From: an uncultured Bacteroidales bacterium
GTDB lineage: Bacteria > Bacteroidota > Bacteroidia > Bacteroidales > UBA932
Reading direction: 5' to 3'
NCBI GenBank assembly: GCA_949296645.1
Contig: CASFPH010000007.1
Span: 1 to 64,000, forward strand
DNA: 64,000 nt
Part shown: positions 48,007 to 56,708 of the stretch, in pieces
How positions within the stretch are numbered: the stretch's first letter is position 1
Layout of the letters: each line of letters opens with the position of its first letter
The notes under the pieces: model-generated
Told to the model about the DNA's origin: nothing
The model's input: the letters and a program-made list of their open reading frames with translations, nothing else
Databases searched by the model: none
Translations under genes and position numbers: made by a program

Positions 48007-48651
48007 ATGAGCATATACAAAACACCGATAGGTGAACTTAAAATCAATTTTCTGGGTCATGGTTCACTTTTGATGGAGTGGGACGGGAAGAATATATATG
48101 TCGACCCGTACAGTGAAGTATGCGACTATTCCGGAAAACCCTCTGCTGACGTGGTCATGTTGACGCACGGTCATTATGATCATCTCGATCAGGAGGCACT
48201 GAAGCATATAGTGACGCCTTCTACCCTTTTCATAGTTTCCAAAGGAGTCAAAGAACAATTCGACAATTGCATAGTCCTCCCCAATAATGACAAGGACAGT
48301 ATTTATTCCATATCCGTGACAGCGATTCCGGCCTACAACGTAAAAAACATGAACGGAGATGGAGAACCGTTCCATCCTAAAGGGGAAGGCAACGGGTATC
48401 TACTTGACTTTTCTGGTTTCAAGGTCTATATTTCCGGAGATACCGAATTCATCCCCGAAATGTCTGCTGTAAAAGGATGCGATGTAGCTATCATGGCGAA
48501 GAATCTTCCTTATACAATGAGCGATGACGAATTTGTCATGGCGGCGAATTCAATAAAGCCGAAGTACCTTCATCCTTATCATTATTTCGAACTGGATGTT
48601 TCTTCTCTGATTAAAAAGCTGGATACGGGAATAGTTCTCGTGACGGATTGA
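48007..48651 (+). CDS. MBL-fold metallo-hydrolase (UPF0173/PF13483-like)
   Basis: A 214-residue zinc-dependent hydrolase of unknown substrate. I use ATG at 48007 because the promoter lies at 47955-47985. The metal-binding THGHYDHLD has His54, His56, Asp58 and His59. The SGDTEF and HPYHYFE segments supply further ligands. It precedes hydF by 19 bases and might be co-transcribed. Confidence 0.88.
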   Translation: MSIYKTPIGELKINFLGHGSLLMEWDGKNIYVDPYSEVCDYSGKPSADVVMLTHGHYDHLDQEALKHIVTPSTLFIVSKGVKEQFDNCIVLPNNDKDSIYSISVTAIPAYNVKNMNGDGEPFHPKGEGNGYLLDFSGFKVYISGDTEFIPEMSAVKGCDVAIMAKNLPYTMSDDEFVMAANSIKPKYLHPYHYFELDVSSLIKKLDTGIVLVTD

Positions 48652-48670
48652 CAAACAAACCGGTTTTACT

Positions 48671-49876
48671 ATGGCGGAAATTGTAAACATGGCATTTCTT
48701 GGAAGACGGAATGTCGGAAAAAGTTCCCTTATGAATTTTATCATAGGACAGAATTATTCGATAGTGTCCGATACTCCGGGAACGACAACAGATGCCGTAA
48801 AAAAGAGATTCGAGATGCCCGGGACAGGCGCTGTGACGCTTATAGACAGTGCAGGTGTCGACGATGACGGGGATCTCGGCAGATTGCGTGTGGCGAAAAG
48901 CCGTGAACTGATAAAGCATATAGATTTTGCGGTCGTCCTGTATTCTGCAAATGAATTCGGACACTATGAGAAGAACATAGTCTCCCTTCTGCGAAAGTAT
49001 GACGTTCCGTTTATCATATTGCACAGTCAGTCTGATATAATACCTATGGACAGGACTTCCGCCGACAGGATTTCATCCTTGTACGGGACGGATGTAATAG
49101 AGTTTTCGTGCTGTCTCGAGGAAGAGGAAAGCACCGTACTCAAGGAGAGATTTTTCTCTGCTGTTTCTTCGCGCCTTGAGCCTTATGTGCAGAAGGGCAT
49201 GTTTGAAGGAATAGTGCACGAAGGGGATATCGTCTGGCTTGTATGTCCGATAGATTCTGAAGCTCCTGAGGGAAGACTCATCCTTCCACAGGTCATGGCT
49301 GTCAGGGATATCCTCGACAGGAGGGGATATGCCTTTGTAATGCAGCCGGAGCAGATGGAATCCGCAGTGAGGTCATCCTTGTTCCCGAAACCGGATCTTG
49401 TAGTAGTGGACAGCCAGATTTTCGGCAAGGTGGAGAAAATAGTTCCGGAAGACTGGAATCTTACAAGTTTCAGTATATTGCTTGCAAGAAGCAAGGGGCC
49501 GTTCGAAAAATATATTGAAGGTCTTGATAAGATAAAATCGCTTGGAGACGGGGACAGAATACTGATTCTTGAATCATGTTCGCATCATTCTTCCTGCGAT
49601 GACATAGGACGTGTGAAGATTCCTGCGCTTTTGAGAAAGTTCACCGGTGCCGATCTTGATTTCGATATAGTTTCGGGTCTTGATGAAACAGGTGAAGTTT
49701 CCGGCTATTCCATGGTGATACAGTGCGGTGCATGCATGATAACACGCAGACAACTTGTTTCACGTCTTAAAGAAGTGACTGATGCCGGAATTCCAGTCGT
49801 GAATTACGGGATGATTCTTGCATACCTTAACGGAATATATGAAAGAAGCGTTGCAATATTCGGAAACAGAGGGTAG
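48671..49876 (+). CDS. hydF: [FeFe]-hydrogenase maturation GTPase HydF
   Basis: Scaffold on which the H-cluster diiron subcluster is assembled before transfer to the hydrogenase. The 401-residue protein has G1 GRRNVGKSS at 11-19, G2 TPGTTTD, and G3 DSAG. The C-terminal cluster ligands are ESCSHHSSC and IQCGACM, the usual CxHx(n)CxxC arrangement. The hydE gene overlaps its 3' end by 38 bases. No hydG or hydrogenase gene is in the window. Confidence 0.93.
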   Translation: MAEIVNMAFLGRRNVGKSSLMNFIIGQNYSIVSDTPGTTTDAVKKRFEMPGTGAVTLIDSAGVDDDGDLGRLRVAKSRELIKHIDFAVVLYSANEFGHYEKNIVSLLRKYDVPFIILHSQSDIIPMDRTSADRISSLYGTDVIEFSCCLEEEESTVLKERFFSAVSSRLEPYVQKGMFEGIVHEGDIVWLVCPIDSEAPEGRLILPQVMAVRDILDRRGYAFVMQPEQMESAVRSSLFPKPDLVVVDSQIFGKVEKIVPEDWNLTSFSILLARSKGPFEKYIEGLDKIKSLGDGDRILILESCSHHSSCDDIGRVKIPALLRKFTGADLDFDIVSGLDETGEVSGYSMVIQCGACMITRRQLVSRLKEVTDAGIPVVNYGMILAYLNGIYERSVAIFGNRG

Positions 49877-50921
49877 AAATTTTTCAAGAGAAGAACTGGT
49901 CACTCTGCTTTCTCTTACGGATGCGGATGAAATAGCAGCCCTGTTCAAGGAGGCGTTCGACTGTAAAATCAGAACAAGGGGGGACAAGGTATATCTGAGG
50001 GGACTGATTGAAATTTCCAACATATGCAGGAAAAATTGCCTGTATTGCGGTCTCAGACATTCGAACATCAGTGTCAGAAGATACGAACTGGATGATGAAA
50101 CGGTGTTGAAGGAAGCAGGATTCGCTTATGATGCCGGTTACGGTTCGGTCGTAATTCAGGGAGGGGAAAGACGTGACGGTGAATTCATATCGAGAATAGA
50201 ATCGCTGCTGCGCGGGATCAAGAAAAAAGGCAATATAGGCATCACCCTTTCGCTTGGAGAGCAGACGGACGAGACTTACAGACGCTGGTTTGAAGCAGGG
50301 GCTCACAGATATCTTTTGAGAATAGAATCTTCCGACAGAAATCTATATGCCAGAATTCATCCGGATAATAATCTTCACTCGTTTGATGAACGTCTGGCAT
50401 GTCTTGAATCACTAAAAAAAAACGGCTACAAGGTCGGTACGGGTGTTATGATAGGGCTTCCGTTCCAGACTTTTGAAAACCTTGCCGATGATCTCCTTTT
50501 TTTCAAGGAAACAGGTGTGGACATGGTAGGTATGGGCCCATATCTGGAGCATGATATGACTCCTTTGTATGAATACAGGAACCTGCTCATGTCCGGGCAT
50601 GAAAGACTCTTGCTTTCTCTGAAGATGGTAGCTTTGTTGCGTCTTATGATGCCGGATATCAATATAGCCGCGACTACGGCGATGCAGGTGCTGGATCCGT
50701 ACGGAAGGGAAAAGGCGATTATGGCAGGAGCAAATGTGCTTATGCCAAATATGACTGATCCGGACAATCGTGAGAATTATCAGATTTACAACAATAAGCC
50801 AGGTATAAATGACGATGCCGAGATTACGAAATCAAAGATTATTGAAAATCTGGAATCGTTCGGCATAAGGATAGGCTGGAATGAATGGGGAGATGCCAGG
50901 CCAGTCGACAATAGACAATAA
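49839..50921 (+). CDS. hydE: [FeFe]-hydrogenase maturation radical SAM enzyme HydE
   Basis: Radical SAM maturase thought to supply the dithiomethylamine part of the H-cluster. I use ATG at 49839; a longer frame opens with TTG at 49818. Cluster cysteines Cys63, Cys67 and Cys70 (C-x3-C-x2-C) lie in SNICRKNCLYCGLRHSN. The 360-residue length is typical. It overlaps hydF by 38 bases, so the two are coupled. Confidence 0.92.
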   Translation: MKEALQYSETEGRNFSREELVTLLSLTDADEIAALFKEAFDCKIRTRGDKVYLRGLIEISNICRKNCLYCGLRHSNISVRRYELDDETVLKEAGFAYDAGYGSVVIQGGERRDGEFISRIESLLRGIKKKGNIGITLSLGEQTDETYRRWFEAGAHRYLLRIESSDRNLYARIHPDNNLHSFDERLACLESLKKNGYKVGTGVMIGLPFQTFENLADDLLFFKETGVDMVGMGPYLEHDMTPLYEYRNLLMSGHERLLLSLKMVALLRLMMPDINIAATTAMQVLDPYGREKAIMAGANVLMPNMTDPDNRENYQIYNNKPGINDDAEITKSKIIENLESFGIRIGWNEWGDARPVDNRQ

Positions 50922-50931
50922 AAACAAAAGA

Positions 50932-50966
50932 GGTGCGTCAAAATAAAACTTATATTTTGACGCACC
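50932..50966. terminator. Bidirectional terminator between hydE and ppdK, TCAAAA palindrome
   Basis: A perfect stem of 13-14 pairs (arms GGTGCGTCAAAAT and ATTTTGACGCACC). The side facing ppdK, on the minus strand, ends in a T-rich run. The right arm plus CGCC matches the family seen at 26326 and 33590. Confidence 0.8.
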
Positions 50967-50997
50967 GCCTGTCTTTACCATACAATCAAATCATTCT

Positions 50998-53718
50998 TTA
51001 TTTATAGGATTTGATTGCAGCCTGCGCCGCAGCAAGTCTTGCAATAGGCACACGGAATGGAGAACATGATACATAGTTCATTCCTATTCTGTGGCAGAAC
51101 TCTACGGAATCTGGATCTCCTCCATGTTCACCGCATATACCTACTTTCAACTGAGGATTGGTACTGCGTCCTGCTTTTAGACCGAGGTCAACAAGTCTTC
51201 CGACAGTATTCTGATCAAGTGTCTGGAACGGGTCGGCAGTAAGAATCTTCTTGTTGAGGTACTCGCCCATGAATGCTCCGATATCATCCCTTGAGAAGCC
51301 GAATGTCATCTGTGTGAGGTCGTTTGTTCCGAACGAGAAGAATTGTGCCGTTTTTGCCATTTCGTCAGCAAGAAGTGCTGCGCGAGGTATTTCAATCATG
51401 GTCCCGTACAGATAGGCTATTTTGATGCCGAATTCTGATTCTATTTCGGCATGCACCCTTTCACAGATCTGTTTCTGATTGTCAAGTTCGGCAACAGAGA
51501 CAGTCACAGGTATCATTATTTCCGGTTGAGGTCTGTAACCTTCCTTTATGAGTTCTGCAGCGGCGGTGAAAATTGCACGGAACTGCATTTCGCTTATTTT
51601 CGGGTAAGTGACGCCGAGACGAACACCTCTGTGTCCCATCATAGGATTCACTTCATGCAGAGACTCACCTCTCTTGGCTATTTCTTCAACCGAGATGCCC
51701 AGTTCTTTTGCAAGTTCCCTCTGTTTTTCTTCGGTCTGCGGTACGAATTCATGCAAAGGCGGATCGAGCAGCCTGAATGTTACAGGTTTTCCGTCCATGA
51801 CCTTCATGGTGCTCTTGATTGCTGCAATTACGTAAGGCCTCAGTTCTGCCAGTGCATTGTCCCTTTCCTCTTCTGTTTTGGAAAGTATCATTTTCCTGAG
51901 TTTTGAAAGAGGTGCTTCGGAATTTGCTCCATAGAACATATGTTCTATTCTGAAGAGTCCGATACCTTCAGCTCCGAAGTTGAGGGCGTTCTGTGCATCT
52001 TCCGGAGTATCGGCATTCGTGCGAACACCAAGTACCCTGTATTTGTCTACTATGGACATGTATTCTATGAAACGAGGATTTTCAGATGCGTCCATTGTCT
52101 TGATTTCCTTATCGTATACAAGACCCTTGCTTCCGTTGAGACTGAAAACGTCCCCTTCATGGTATGTTTTTCCGTTGATGGTAAGCGTCCTGTTTTCCAT
52201 GTTGATATGCAGGGCATCACATCCTACTATGCAGCATTTTCCCCATCCGCGGGCAACAAGGGCTGCATGCGATGTCATACCGCCTCTTGCAGTAAGAAGT
52301 CCGTCTGCAGCACGCATTCCTTCAACATCTTCAGGATTGGTCTCTTCTCTTACGAGAATAACTTTCCTGCCTTCTTTTTCAGCTTTTACTGCATCTTCCG
52401 CGGTAAACACTATCCTGCCTACTGAGCCACCAGGACCGGCAGGAAGACCTTTTGCTATTACGGTTGCGCCCTTTTCCGACTTAGGATCAAGAATAGGATG
52501 CAGAAGTTCGTCAAGTTGTGCTGGAGCCACTCTGAGAACAGCGGTCTTTTCGTCGATCAGACCTTCAGCCAGCATGTCCATCGCCATGTTCAGGGCTGCT
52601 ATGCCTGTCCTTTTACCTATACGGCACTGGAGCATCCAGAGTTTTCCGTCCTGTATAGTGAACTCTATGTCCTGCATATCCTTGAAATGGTGTTCAAGGT
52701 TGTTCTGTATTTCATCAAGTTCCCTGTATACATCTGGCATTGATGTTTCAAGAGATGCAAGGTGTGCGTTGTGGTCGTTTTTGGTAGCTTCGTTGAGAGG
52801 GTTCGGCGTACGGATACCGGCAACGACATCTTCTCCCTGAGCATTGATGAGCCATTCTCCGTAGAACTTGTTTTCTCCTGTTGCAGGGTTTCTTGAGAAA
52901 GCAACGCCTGTAGCTGAGTTGTCTCCCATGTTCCCGAATACCATTGACTGTACGTTTACTGCTGTACCCCAGTCATCAGGAATTCCTTCTATCTTTCTGT
53001 ATGCAATGGCCCTTTTTCCGTTCCATGATTTGAATACGGCACCGATACCTCCCCAAAGCTGTTCGTATGCGTTGTCAGGGAAAGGTTTGCCGAGAACTTC
53101 AAGAACCTTTGCCTTGAAATCTTCGCACAGTTTCCTGAGATCTTCTTCTGTCAGATCCGTATCACTTTTGTATCCTTTGCGTTCCTTTACTTCATGCAGC
53201 ATTCTGTCAAGCTGTACCCTTATGCCCATCCCTTCTTCAGGTTCTATTCCTTCAGACTTTTCCATCACCACGTCGGAGTACATCATGATCAGTCGCCTGT
53301 AGGCGTCATATACAAATCTTGCGTTTCCTCCAGTTTTGGCAATAAGACCGGGGATGGTTTCGGATGAAAGACCTATGTTAAGAACCGTTTCCATCATGCC
53401 GGGCATTGAACTTCTGGCTCCCGAACGGCATGATACGAGCAGAGGGTTTTCCTTGTCTCCGAACTTGCGTCCCATCACGGATTCCGTTCTTGCCAAGGCA
53501 GCCTTTACTTCTTGCTCAAGTTCTGCAGGATATTTACATCCCAAAGCATAGTATTCCGTGCAACACTCCGTAGTTATGGTGAATCCTGCAGGTACAGGAA
53601 TTCCGAGTGTACACATCTCTGCTAAATTGGCACCCTTGCCTCCAAGCAAGTTTCTCATTGTGCCATCCCCTTCAGCCTCTTTTCCGCCGAAGAAATAAAC
53701 TCTTTTCTTGTCAGACAT
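50998..53718 (-). CDS. ppdK: Pyruvate, phosphate dikinase
   Basis: Reversible conversion of pyruvate, ATP and phosphate to PEP, AMP and pyrophosphate. I use ATG at 53718 (MSDKKRVYFFGGK); the longer frame to 53832 overlaps the PhoH gene's end and is not conserved-looking. The 906 residues comprise an ATP-grasp domain (GGKGANLAEM near the N-terminus), the phosphohistidine domain GGMTSHAALVARGWGK, and the C-terminal PEP-binding barrel with GICGEHGGDP. Together with pyk it can set PEP/pyruvate flux in either direction. Confidence 0.97.
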   Translation of the reverse strand: MSDKKRVYFFGGKEAEGDGTMRNLLGGKGANLAEMCTLGIPVPAGFTITTECCTEYYALGCKYPAELEQEVKAALARTESVMGRKFGDKENPLLVSCRSGARSSMPGMMETVLNIGLSSETIPGLIAKTGGNARFVYDAYRRLIMMYSDVVMEKSEGIEPEEGMGIRVQLDRMLHEVKERKGYKSDTDLTEEDLRKLCEDFKAKVLEVLGKPFPDNAYEQLWGGIGAVFKSWNGKRAIAYRKIEGIPDDWGTAVNVQSMVFGNMGDNSATGVAFSRNPATGENKFYGEWLINAQGEDVVAGIRTPNPLNEATKNDHNAHLASLETSMPDVYRELDEIQNNLEHHFKDMQDIEFTIQDGKLWMLQCRIGKRTGIAALNMAMDMLAEGLIDEKTAVLRVAPAQLDELLHPILDPKSEKGATVIAKGLPAGPGGSVGRIVFTAEDAVKAEKEGRKVILVREETNPEDVEGMRAADGLLTARGGMTSHAALVARGWGKCCIVGCDALHINMENRTLTINGKTYHEGDVFSLNGSKGLVYDKEIKTMDASENPRFIEYMSIVDKYRVLGVRTNADTPEDAQNALNFGAEGIGLFRIEHMFYGANSEAPLSKLRKMILSKTEEERDNALAELRPYVIAAIKSTMKVMDGKPVTFRLLDPPLHEFVPQTEEKQRELAKELGISVEEIAKRGESLHEVNPMMGHRGVRLGVTYPKISEMQFRAIFTAAAELIKEGYRPQPEIMIPVTVSVAELDNQKQICERVHAEIESEFGIKIAYLYGTMIEIPRAALLADEMAKTAQFFSFGTNDLTQMTFGFSRDDIGAFMGEYLNKKILTADPFQTLDQNTVGRLVDLGLKAGRSTNPQLKVGICGEHGGDPDSVEFCHRIGMNYVSCSPFRVPIARLAAAQAAIKSYK

Positions 53719-53772
53719 ATATTGATAATTTATTAAAAGTGATTTTGACGAAGCATTTCTCTTAAAAGGATA

Positions 53773-53780
53773 CAAAATTA
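53773..53780 (-). promoter_or_regulatory. -7 promoter element (TAATTTTG) for ppdK
   Basis: Minus-strand TAATTTTG lies 54 bases ahead of the chosen start at 53718. Moderate support. Confidence 0.4.
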
Positions 53781-53788
53781 ATAAAAAA

Positions 53789-55120
53789 TTACAAAAGTTT
53801 TCCAGCGAGTTCCGATAATTCGCTTCTTTCACCTTTTATGAGGTTCACATGCTGGAAAATGCTTTGTCCGCTGAACTTGTCAACGAGATGTGTGAGACCG
53901 TTGGAATTTATGTCCAGATACGGTGAATCGATCTGGAATATGTCTCCTGTAAACACTACTTTTGTGTTTTCTCCGGCTCGTGTGATTATTGTCTTTATTT
54001 CATGAGGGGTAAGGTTTTGCGCCTCGTCGATTATGAAGAAAGTGTTGTTAAGGCTTCTTCCCCTTATATATGCAAGTTGTGATATTATAAGTCTTTCTCT
54101 TCGCAGCATGTCCTCGATCTTGATGTTTTCCTTGCTGTTGGATGGTGTCTGTTTTTTTATGACGGCAAGATTGTCGTACAACGGAAGCATGTAAGGGCCT
54201 ACCTTTTCATCTGCATTCCCTGGCAGGTAGCCTATATCCTGGTTCTTGAGCGGAATAACAGGTCTGGCGAGAAGGACCTGATCGAACATTTCCTCCTGTG
54301 CAAGTGCACCTGCCAGGGCCAGCAGTGTTTTTCCGGTACCGGCGCGTCCTGTAAGTGCCACCAGTTTGATGTCTGGATTCATTACGGCGTCAAGTGCAAA
54401 TGCCTGTTCGTCATTTCTTGCCCTTATGCCGAACGCCCTGTCGTTCTGTATCGCTACAATACTGTTCGTGTGCTCGCTGTATCTTGCGAGCAGGATATAT
54501 TTGGTACCTCTTATTTTGTACAGCTGGTTCGCGGCGGGCTTTTCCATTTTCAGTTCTATGATGGATATTCCGTCGGGATTGTTTATCATTCTCGTGATAT
54601 TCTCATCCGGGAAATCGGGTATCTGTATCACTTCCCTGTATGCATTTTCTATTCTGTCGTCGTCTATCTTGTCGGTAAGGTAGTCCTGAGCCATCAGACC
54701 GAAGGCCTTTGCTTTCATTCTCAGGTTCATGTCCTTGGTGACAAGTATTACTTGCCTGTCCGGATTGTTTTCCTTGATCCATGCTGTTGTGGCAAGTATG
54801 CGGTGGTCCTGTGTGTCGTCATGGAGGGAAGCTTTCATCTCCTCCGTGAAAGGATGTCCCAGCTCCACCTTTATGCTTCCCAGTTTTTTACCGAGAGGAA
54901 TACCTTTCAGAAACAACCTGTTGTCGCTTATCTTGTCGAGTTCCCTTACGAATTCCCTGGCATTGTAGCTCAACGTGTCGTTTCCTCTCTTGAATTTGTC
55001 CAGTTCTTCAATTACGGCTACGGGGATTATGATGTCATTGTCCTGAAAATTGTAGATAGACTTGTGGTCGTGTAGGATTACATTGGTATCCAAGACGAAT
55101 ATTTTTGATTTCTTTGCCAT
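53789..55120 (-). CDS. PhoH-like protein (PIN domain plus PhoH ATPase)
   Basis: A 443-residue protein combining an N-terminal PIN nuclease domain (about 1-140, VLDTNVILHDHKS with the acidic site) and a PhoH ATPase/helicase domain with Walker A GRAGTGKT and Walker B FFIIDEAQNLTPHE. Such PIN-PhoH proteins unwind and cut RNA in studied cases. It precedes ppdK on the same strand but ppdK has its own promoter. No link to phosphate control should be inferred from the name. Confidence 0.9.
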   Translation of the reverse strand: MAKKSKIFVLDTNVILHDHKSIYNFQDNDIIIPVAVIEELDKFKRGNDTLSYNAREFVRELDKISDNRLFLKGIPLGKKLGSIKVELGHPFTEEMKASLHDDTQDHRILATTAWIKENNPDRQVILVTKDMNLRMKAKAFGLMAQDYLTDKIDDDRIENAYREVIQIPDFPDENITRMINNPDGISIIELKMEKPAANQLYKIRGTKYILLARYSEHTNSIVAIQNDRAFGIRARNDEQAFALDAVMNPDIKLVALTGRAGTGKTLLALAGALAQEEMFDQVLLARPVIPLKNQDIGYLPGNADEKVGPYMLPLYDNLAVIKKQTPSNSKENIKIEDMLRRERLIISQLAYIRGRSLNNTFFIIDEAQNLTPHEIKTIITRAGENTKVVFTGDIFQIDSPYLDINSNGLTHLVDKFSGQSIFQHVNLIKGERSELSELAGKLL

Positions 55121-55157
55121 AATTATTTGGTTTTAAAAGCATTTATTTTCATGCTAT

Positions 55158-55165
55158 CAAATTTA
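55158..55165 (-). promoter_or_regulatory. -7 promoter element (TAAATTTG) for the PhoH-like gene
   Basis: Minus-strand TAAATTTG lies 37 bases ahead of the start at 55120, back to back with the cobB promoter element at 55200. Confidence 0.5.
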
Positions 55166-55199
55166 GTGCAATAATCTTACATTTCCTGATAATATTTTA

Positions 55200-55207
55200 T
55201 ACATTTG
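55200..55207 (+). promoter_or_regulatory. -7 promoter element (TACATTTG) for cobB
   Basis: TACATTTG lies 23 bases ahead of the ATG at 55231. No clear -33 element was seen. Confidence 0.5.
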
Positions 55208-55230
55208 GAAAATATCAAAAAAGGACAGAT

Positions 55231-55920
55231 ATGCATATAGTAGTTCTTACAGGTGCCGGAGTCAGCGCGGAGAGCGGCATAAAGACATTCAGGGACAGTG
55301 ACGGATTATGGGAAAACCATGATGTGATGGAAGTGGCTTCCATAGAAGGCTGGAGAAGAAACCGTAAACTGGTAAATGATTTCTACAATCACAGAAGGCG
55401 GGAACTGGAAAAGGCCGTGCCTAACAGAGCACACTTATTGCTGCATGAACTTGAAAGATACCACATGGTAAGCATTGTGACACAGAATGTGGATAATCTG
55501 CATGAACGTGCCGGCAGTTCCAGAGTGCTGCATCTGCACGGTGAACTTACAAAGGCGAGAAGCACGAAAAACGAAGATGTTACATTTGATATCGGCTACA
55601 GGGATATAGCAGATGATGAGAAGGCTCCTGACGGTGGCTGGATGAGACCGCACATAGTCTGGTTCGGGGAAGCGGTACCGATGATAGAGAAGGCTGCGGA
55701 ACTGGTTTCCGTAGCGGACCTCTTTCTTATAATAGGTACTTCAATGAACGTTTATCCGGCGGCTGGATTGGTGAGATACGTTTCCCGCGGGGTTCCCGTT
55801 TATCTGATCGATCCGAAAGATGTCAGGGTGGAGGGATGCAATCTCGTACATATCAAGGATGTCGCATCTGCCGGAATGGAGACTTTTATGGAAAAATATT
55901 TGAAGATATTTTGCCGGTAA
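55231..55920 (+). CDS. cobB: NAD-dependent protein deacylase (sirtuin, CobB/SIRT5-like)
   Basis: Removes acyl groups from lysines using NAD. The 229-residue protein has TGAGVSAESGIKTFRD, TQNVDNLHERAG and catalytic His103 in HLHGEL. Tyr52 and Arg55 (FYNHRR) form the pair that in CobB and SIRT5 recognises succinyl or malonyl groups. The four zinc-binding cysteines expected between His103 and the VWFGE motif are all absent. The region between still has the right length (about 40 residues). Reactivity of a zinc-less form is an open point. Confidence 0.88.
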   Translation: MHIVVLTGAGVSAESGIKTFRDSDGLWENHDVMEVASIEGWRRNRKLVNDFYNHRRRELEKAVPNRAHLLLHELERYHMVSIVTQNVDNLHERAGSSRVLHLHGELTKARSTKNEDVTFDIGYRDIADDEKAPDGGWMRPHIVWFGEAVPMIEKAAELVSVADLFLIIGTSMNVYPAAGLVRYVSRGVPVYLIDPKDVRVEGCNLVHIKDVASAGMETFMEKYLKIFCR

Positions 55921-55940
55921 ACTGAAAATGTATATCTTTG
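55910..55940 (+). promoter_or_regulatory. Complete sigma-ABfr-type promoter for rplU-rpmA
   Basis: TTTG at 55910-55913, a 19-base spacer and TATCTTTG at 55933-55940. It overlaps the cobB stop codon. It predicts an untranslated leader of about 85 bases. Confidence 0.75.
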
Positions 55941-55945
55941 CAGCC

Positions 55946-56031
55946 CAATTTGGAATATTCAAGGCTGTAGAGCTCCTAAAAGACCTGATTCAGTTCAGGC
56001 GCTTGCAGTCAAAACATTATAAATTAATTTT
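55946..56031 (+). promoter_or_regulatory. 5' leader of rplU-rpmA with possible regulatory folds
   Basis: The leader between promoter and rplU can form a hairpin CCTGA-TTCAGT-TCAGG near 55984-55999 and a weaker AGGCT/AGCTCCT pairing near 55962-55978. Ribosomal-protein operons are often feedback-controlled through such leaders. I cannot match it to a named motif, so this is a suggestion only. Confidence 0.3.
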
Positions 56032-56340
56032 ATGTACGCAATTGTAGATATTGCAGGTCAGCAATTTAAAGTAGAGCAGGGAAGAAAAATCTTTGTTCAT
56101 CGTCTTCAGGCTGAAGTCGGAGCTTCGGTAAACTTTGAAAAGGTTCTGCTTACAGACAACGAAGGTGCTGTAAAAGTAGGTTCCCCTTATGTTGAAGGTG
56201 CTTGTGTAAAGGCAAAGGTACTTGATCATCTTAAAGGTGAAAAGGTAATCGTTTTCAAAAAGAAGCGCCGCAAAGGTTACCAGAAGAAGAACGGACACCG
56301 TCAGTGTCTTACTCAGATTTTAATTGAAGAGATTGCTTAA
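56032..56340 (+). CDS. rplU: 50S ribosomal protein L21
   Basis: A 102-residue ribosomal protein with the family N-terminus [17 protein letters not shown] and C-terminal [15 protein letters not shown] that contacts 23S rRNA. It is followed by rpmA after 23 bases, the near-universal pairing. Confidence 0.97.
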   Translation: MYAIVDIAGQQFKVEQGRKIFVHRLQAEVGASVNFEKVLLTDNEGAVKVGSPYVEGACVKAKVLDHLKGEKVIVFKKKRRKGYQKKNGHRQCLTQILIEEIA

Positions 56341-56363
56341 TTTTAACAAAGAGGATTTAGATT

Positions 56364-56624
56364 ATGGCTCACAAAAAAGGTGTCGGTAGTTCCAAGAACG
56401 GTCGTGAATCACATAGCAAACGACTCGGTGTAAAGTTGTTCGGAGGACAGAACGCAAAGGCCGGAAACATCCTGGTTCGTCAGAGAGGAACCGTTCATAA
56501 TCCGGGCGAGAATGTAGGAATGGGCAAGGATCATACTTTGTATGCACTGATTGACGGTGTTGTGTCATTCCGTAAAAAAGCAAACAGCAAATCCTATGTC
56601 TCGGTAATCCCTCATCAGAACTGA
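56364..56624 (+). CDS. rpmA: 50S ribosomal protein L27
   Basis: An 86-residue protein beginning [16 protein letters not shown], without the cleaved N-terminal extension known in Firmicutes. The family motif [10 protein letters not shown] and GKDHTLYAL are present. The operon ends at the hairpin at 56663. Confidence 0.97.
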   Translation: MAHKKGVGSSKNGRESHSKRLGVKLFGGQNAKAGNILVRQRGTVHNPGENVGMGKDHTLYALIDGVVSFRKKANSKSYVSVIPHQN

Positions 56625-56662
56625 TACGGGGCAGACTGTGGATTTCGTATTTTATAGAATTA

Positions 56663-56694
56663 AGAGTGCAGCTGTCCGGCTGCATTCTTTTTTT
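56663..56694 (+). terminator. Terminator after rpmA
   Basis: AGAGTGCAGC and GCTGCATTCT arms pair with one mismatch and are followed by seven T. Confidence 0.85.
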
Positions 56695-56708
56695 GTGTAA
56701 TTCGACAT

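Noticed and set aside
51980-52840. 286-residue open frame on the plus strand
   Set aside because: Antisense to ppdK, whose phosphohistidine and ATP-grasp motifs read clearly.
53789-55120. PhoH-like gene as part of the phosphate regulon
   Set aside because: It is 27 kb from the pst cluster, has an ordinary promoter and no phased repeats. The name is historical.
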